From: [Actinomadura] parvosata subsp. kistnae
GTDB lineage: Bacteria; Actinomycetota; Actinomycetes; Streptosporangiales; Streptosporangiaceae
Direction: 5' to 3'
Length of the DNA: 64,000 bases
Assembly: GCF_900323885.1 (NCBI RefSeq)
Contig: NZ_OOHJ01000030.1
Location: forward strand, 372,001 to 436,000
Shown here: positions 60,547 through 64,000 of the stretch, piece after piece
Numbering within the stretch: the stretch's first letter is position 1
How the letters are laid out: each line of letters begins with the position of its first letter
Notes under the pieces: generated by a model
What the model was told of the DNA's origin: nothing
Database searches by the model: none
Seen by the model: only the letters and a program-made list of their open reading frames with translations
Position numbers and translations under genes: made by a program

Positions 60547-60740
60547 GTTGGCGCCGGTAACGTGCGAGGGCCTCGAAGTTAAGTTGCCGCCTTGAATGCG
60601 CGCAGTTCACGCCCGACAAGCGATAGACGCATTCAAACATCCCATGTTCGAGGGCGAGCTCTACTGTCCGCCGCGGATAGGTCTTGGCGAGCTACGGAAA
60701 ACGTCCTATGTTCGGGCGGTGAAGACCCCTTGATCTCCTT

Positions 60741-60749
60741 GAAACTTTC
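60741..60749. promoter_or_regulatory. GAAANTTTC palindrome, copy 3
   Basis: GAAACTTTC lies 54 bp before the fucosidase ATG, a position suitable for direct repression or activation. Confidence 0.45.
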
Positions 60750-60802
60750 CACGGACGGCCATTCTTCTGCCACCCCCCAAGCCTTGGCCGAAAGGTGCCC
60801 CC

Positions 60803-62779
60803 ATGTCCCGCCCACCCCGCCGGTTCAGCCGGCGTCATCTGCTCGCCGCGACCGGCCTCACCACGGCTGCCAGCCTGTTACGAGTCGACAGTGCCCGGGC
60901 CGCCGCACCGAGCAGTTACAGCCCTACCTGGGCCTCGGTCGACCAGCACCCGCCGGCCCCCGAATGGTTCCAGGACGCCAAGTTCGGCATCTACTTCCAT
61001 TGGGGCGTCTTCAGCGTCCCGGCGTTCGCCAACGAGTGGTACCCCCGCAACATGTACTTCAGCGGCTCGGCGGAGAACAACCACCATCGGGACGTCTACG
61101 GCGACCCGTCCACGTGGCCGTACCACAACTTCATCAACGGCGCGCGCGACCGGGCCGGCAACTGGGTGCAGTTCGCACCGAAGCTGAAGTCCGCGGGCGG
61201 TACCTTCGACCCCGCCGAGTGGGCCCAGCTGTTCGCCGACGCCGGCGCCAGGTTCGCCGGGCCGGTGGCCGAGCACCACGACGGCTACTCGATGTGGAAC
61301 AGCAGGGTGAACGAGTGGAACTCGGTCGCCACCGGCCCCCGGCTCGACCTCCTGCGGCTGCACGCCGACGCGATCAGGGCCAAGGGCCTCAAACTGCTGG
61401 TGTCGCTGCACCACGCCTACAACTTCACCGGCTTCTACGAGCGGGTGCCGGCGCAGTCCACGAACAGTCTCAAGAAGCTGTACGGGCAGCTCGGCGCAGC
61501 GGCGGAGAACCAGCTCTGGTTCGACAAGCTGAAGGAGGTCATCGACGGCTACCAGCCCGACATCATCTGGCAGGACTTCAACCTGGGCCGGATCGACGAG
61601 TCGCGGCGGCTGGACTTCCTGGCGTACTACTACAACCAGGCGATCGCGTGGAACCGCGAGGTGGTCGCCACGTACAAGGACGGGTTCAACAACCGGGGCG
61701 AGGTCTTCGACTACGAGCGCGGCGGACCGGCCGGCCTCCAGTCCCCCTACTGGCTCACCGACGACAGCATCTCCAGCTCCAGCTGGTGCTACACGGTGGG
61801 CATCGGCTACTACTCGCTCGAGGCCATGCTGCACGCGCTGATCGACCGCGTCAGCAAGAACGGCAACATGCTGCTGAACATCGCCCCGATGGCCGACGGC
61901 ACCATCCCGGCCGGGCAGCGCACGCTCCTGCTCGGCATGGGCGACTACCTGCGGCGCTTCGGCGAGTCGATCTACAACACGCGGGCCTGGGCCGCGTTCG
62001 GTGAAGGGCCGACGCAGATGGGCGGCGGCAGCTTCGTCACGCCGCGGCCCGGCACCAACCGGGACATCCGCTTCACCCGGAGCAAGGACAACCGGGTGCT
62101 GTACGCCACCGTGCTCGGCTGGCCCGGCGGCACGCTCGACATCGCCACGCTGGGATCGAACCGGATCAACCTGAGCAGCCTCACCTCGGTGCAGCTCCTC
62201 GGCTCCACGGCCGGCCAGTACATCGACCTTCCCGGCCGCCGGCAGGACGGCTCCGGGCTGCACATCACCATGCCCGCCGCCACCGCTCCCTTCGGCGCGC
62301 CCGCGTATGTGGTCAAGCTGACCTTCGCCGGCCAGATCCCCGCCCTCGGCAGCGCTCCGGTGCCGACCAGCTGGGTCCGGATCACGAACGTCGCCACCGG
62401 CCTCGTCCTGGACAGCGGCGGGAACGTCGCCTCCGGTTCGGCGCTCAAGCAGTGGAACTACGACGGCAGCACGAACCTGCAGTGGCAGCTGGTGGACCTG
62501 GGCGGCGGCTGGTACCGCATCGTCAACCGCACCAACGGTATGGTCGCCGACAGCTGGGGCAACTCCGCCAACGGCGCTCCCGCCCGGCAAACGTCCTGGA
62601 ACGGCGGCGACAACCAGCAGTGGCGGCTGAACGGCGTGGGCGACGGCCGCTACCAGATCATCAACCGGGGCACGGGCACGGCGCTCGACAGCGGCGGCGT
62701 CACGACCGTCGGCTCCCAGGTGAAGCTCTGGTCCCCCGACTCCAGCACCAACCTGCAATGGACGATCACCGCGGTGTGA
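60803..62779 (+). CDS. Secreted GH29 alpha-L-fucosidase with ricin-type lectin domain
   Basis: A 658-residue exported enzyme. The N-terminus (SRRHLLAATG) is a twin-arginine-type signal, cleaved near residue 34, so it probably leaves the cell folded through Tat. The GH29 barrel (about 40-400) shows DAKFGIYFHWGVFSVPAF, VAEHHDGYSMWNS and the nucleophile Asp258 in IIWQDFNLGR. Residues about 400-510 form the usual beta-sandwich. The last 140 carry three ricin-type repeats (NLQWQL, NQQWRL, NLQWTI). It would remove L-fucose from plant or fungal glycans. It is divergent from the GH27 gene. Confidence 0.88.
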   Translation: MSRPPRRFSRRHLLAATGLTTAASLLRVDSARAAAPSSYSPTWASVDQHPPAPEWFQDAKFGIYFHWGVFSVPAFANEWYPRNMYFSGSAENNHHRDVYGDPSTWPYHNFINGARDRAGNWVQFAPKLKSAGGTFDPAEWAQLFADAGARFAGPVAEHHDGYSMWNSRVNEWNSVATGPRLDLLRLHADAIRAKGLKLLVSLHHAYNFTGFYERVPAQSTNSLKKLYGQLGAAAENQLWFDKLKEVIDGYQPDIIWQDFNLGRIDESRRLDFLAYYYNQAIAWNREVVATYKDGFNNRGEVFDYERGGPAGLQSPYWLTDDSISSSSWCYTVGIGYYSLEAMLHALIDRVSKNGNMLLNIAPMADGTIPAGQRTLLLGMGDYLRRFGESIYNTRAWAAFGEGPTQMGGGSFVTPRPGTNRDIRFTRSKDNRVLYATVLGWPGGTLDIATLGSNRINLSSLTSVQLLGSTAGQYIDLPGRRQDGSGLHITMPAATAPFGAPAYVVKLTFAGQIPALGSAPVPTSWVRITNVATGLVLDSGGNVASGSALKQWNYDGSTNLQWQLVDLGGGWYRIVNRTNGMVADSWGNSANGAPARQTSWNGGDNQQWRLNGVGDGRYQIINRGTGTALDSGGVTTVGSQVKLWSPDSSTNLQWTITAV

Positions 62780-62800
62780 CAGGACGCCGGAGGTCGCCCG

Positions 62801-63664
62801 TCAGGCTCCGGTCACGTCGCTGCGCCGCTCGATCAGCAGCACGTCCCGCCACACGCCGTGGTGGCGGCCGAGCCGCTCGCGGGTGCCGACCACGCGGAAG
62901 CCGAGCGCCTGGTGCAGGGCCAGGCTGGCGGCGTTCTCGGGGAAGACGCCGGACTGGATCGTCCAGACGCCGGCGTCCTCGCCGGCCGCGATGAACGCGC
63001 TCAGCAGCGCGCGGCCGATGCCGTGCGCCTGGCAGCCGGGGTGGACGTAGATGCTGTGCTCGACCACCCCGGCATAAACGGGGCGGGCCGACACCTGGGA
63101 GGCGGCCACCCAGCCGGCCACCTGCCCGGTGCCGGTGTCGGCGGCCACGTACCGCAGGTGCGGCAGCCGGGCGGCGGTGAAGGCCTCCCAGCTCGGCGCG
63201 ATGGTCTCGAAGCTGGCCTGCCCGGTGTCCAGCCCGGCCTGGTAGATGGCCAGCACCTGGGAGGCGTCGGACGCGCGCATCGGCCGGATCTCCAGGCCCT
63301 CCCCGGCGGCGGGCTTGACCGCCTGGACGATCGCCGAGCGCACCCCGTCGCCGTGGTCGGCGGTCGGCACGATCCGCACGCCGACGAACCCGGCCGCCGC
63401 CAGCAGCGCGCGGTAGGCGGCCACCGGCAGCGCCCCGGCCACGCGGCCGACGCGTTGCTCGGCCGCGCGGCGGCGCTCCGGATCCGGCTCGCCGTCCACC
63501 ACCACGTCGCCGACGCCCAACCGGCCGCCCGGCCGCAGCACCCGGAACGCCTCGGCCAGCGCCGCCGCCCTGTCCTCGGACAGGTTGATCACGCGGTCGG
63601 AGATGACCGCGTCCACCGACCGGTCCGGCAGCGGCACGTCGACGCCGCCGCCGAGGTCCTTCAT
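62801..63664 (-). CDS. Truncated ArsM-like methyltransferase fused to ArsN-like GNAT acetyltransferase
   Basis: A 287-residue fusion. Residues about 1-118 match only the C-terminal half of ArsM-type methyltransferases (LPDRSVDAVISDRVINLSED, FRVLRPGGRLGVGDVV, AGFVGVRIV). The SAM-binding motif I is absent, and the arsenic-binding cysteines are replaced (SDRVINL for SNCVINL; RVAGAL for C-x-AGA). Residues about 122-287 are a complete GNAT domain close to the ArsN arsinothricin/phosphinothricin acetyltransferases (AIYQAGLDTGQASFETIAPS, GCQAHGIGRALLSAFIAAGE). Thus acetylation is likely and methylation is not. The ATG overlaps the ArsR stop by 4 bp. Confidence 0.8.
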   Translation of the reverse strand: MKDLGGGVDVPLPDRSVDAVISDRVINLSEDRAAALAEAFRVLRPGGRLGVGDVVVDGEPDPERRRAAEQRVGRVAGALPVAAYRALLAAAGFVGVRIVPTADHGDGVRSAIVQAVKPAAGEGLEIRPMRASDASQVLAIYQAGLDTGQASFETIAPSWEAFTAARLPHLRYVAADTGTGQVAGWVAASQVSARPVYAGVVEHSIYVHPGCQAHGIGRALLSAFIAAGEDAGVWTIQSGVFPENAASLALHQALGFRVVGTRERLGRHHGVWRDVLLIERRSDVTGA

Positions 63665-63996
63665 CCGCAGGTGGGCGCGGCCGGGACCGGCTCGCCCATC
63701 ACCACGTCGGCCGCCGTCGGGAAGGAGCGCACGCAGTTCTCGTTGATCCGGTACAGGCTGGAGGTGCCCTGCCGCTCTACCAGCACGAACCGCACCTCGG
63801 CCAGGATCTTCAGGTGGTGCGAGACGGTGGACTGCCCCACCCCGGAGGCGGCCACGATCTCGCCCACGCTCATCGGCGCCCGCCGCCGGGCCAGCAGCGA
63901 CACGATCTGGATGCGGGTGGCATCGGCCAGGGCCTTGAACCAGCTCGCGTACTCCTCGGCCGCCGCGCGGGGCAGCGGCCCCTTCTCCGCATTCAT
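63661..63996 (-). CDS. ArsR family transcriptional regulator
   Basis: A 111-residue winged-helix repressor. WFKALADATRIQIVSLLARR and ASGVGQSTVSHHLKILAEVR are clear ArsR signatures. The classic ELCVCDL metal site in the recognition region is not present (it reads MSVGEIVAASG); the only Cys residues are near the end (NENCVRS, APTCG), which may form an alternative arsenic site. It is first gene of a two-gene operon with the methyltransferase-ArsN fusion; its ATG lies 4 bp from the right window edge. Confidence 0.85.
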   Translation of the reverse strand: MNAEKGPLPRAAAEEYASWFKALADATRIQIVSLLARRRAPMSVGEIVAASGVGQSTVSHHLKILAEVRFVLVERQGTSSLYRINENCVRSFPTAADVVMGEPVPAAPTCG

Positions 63997-64000
63997 CGTC

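Larger units (their letters stand above)
60301..60802. other. 502-bp control region between GH27 and GH29 genes
   Basis: No gene is seen. It contains the LacI-type palindrome (60345-60358), the GAAANTTTC sites at 60534-60546 and 60741-60749, and AT-richer stretches around 60590-60720 likely to hold the GH29 promoter. The spacing suggests two separately controlled divergent promoters. Confidence 0.6.

Noticed and set aside
1..64000. CRISPR arrays, tRNA, rRNA and replication origins
   Set aside because: No regularly spaced repeats, cloverleaf-like sequences, rRNA signatures or DnaA-box clusters were noticed; a tRNAscan/Infernal run would be decisive.

Overview
The window is GC-rich DNA with actinobacterial codon use and many GTG starts. 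It carries families typical of soil actinomycetes: F420-type oxidoreductases, a PAS/GAF/PP2C/ATPase stress phosphatase, CBM13-bearing secreted glycosidases, and many TetR/MarR/HxlR/Lrp regulators. A Streptosporangiales member such as Nonomuraea is a plausible source, but that is inference. No rRNA, tRNA or CRISPR array was seen. The region looks like an accessory chromosome arm: short regulator-plus-enzyme modules, two insertion sequences and several gene relics.

Layout. 1-2380: an IS630-type transposase cut by the window edge, with an ISAzo13-type element inserted exactly at its stop codon. 2600-3831: a two-gene RiPP locus (small Cys-rich precursor and radical SAM maturase). 4015-5519: TetR and a degenerate PhyH-like protein. 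5530-7347: secreted PL9-type pectate lyase behind sugar-type operators. 7396-8424: Lrp regulator divergent from a YbaK-type tRNA-editing protein. 8459-11257: a relic, TetR and amidase sharing an operator, HxlR. 11324-15454: LLM oxidoreductase and a large secreted glycosidase. 15507-16959: SDR/MerR pair. 17166-20303: SpoIIE-type phosphatase and a STAS protein. 20578-22490: frameshifted MarR and MFS pump. 22501-28431: propeller protein, Ddn-like protein, sugar-binding-protein relic, secreted and DUF proteins, LuxR relic and proline dehydrogenase. 28517-36132: prolyl oligopeptidase, quinone oxidoreductase with MarR, RTX-like secreted protein, DUF1684-SnoaL fusion and sugar isomerase. 36235-41845: membrane proteins, lipase-like hydrolase, HxlR relic and lipoprotein. 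41932-45147: MarR/FMN reductase, SDR relic, MDR oxidoreductase and XRE regulator.

The most unusual locus is 45303-51237, four closely packed minus-strand genes: an SGNH-type membrane-anchored protein, an MBOAT acyltransferase, a free-standing carrier protein, and an NRPS protein. The NRPS protein has a degenerate Cy domain, an adenylation domain whose pocket reads as the cysteine code, and a carrier domain lacking its serine. The gene set parallels dltD-dltB-dltC-dltA, so this looks like NRPS parts rebuilt into an extracytoplasmic aminoacyl-transfer system, possibly for cysteine.

The right side holds a 38-codon peptide gene coupled to an amidohydrolase (51441-52636), LysR/Dabb, Lrp with an LLM oxidoreductase-deaminase pair, an LppX-like lipoprotein and an MFS pump. 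It continues with divergent GH27 and GH29 glycosidases around a 502-bp control region and ends with an ArsR / truncated methyltransferase-ArsN-like operon. The pectate lyase and the GH27/GH29 pair share a GAAANTTTC motif and each has a LacI-type GCGC palindrome, suggesting a common plant-polysaccharide response.
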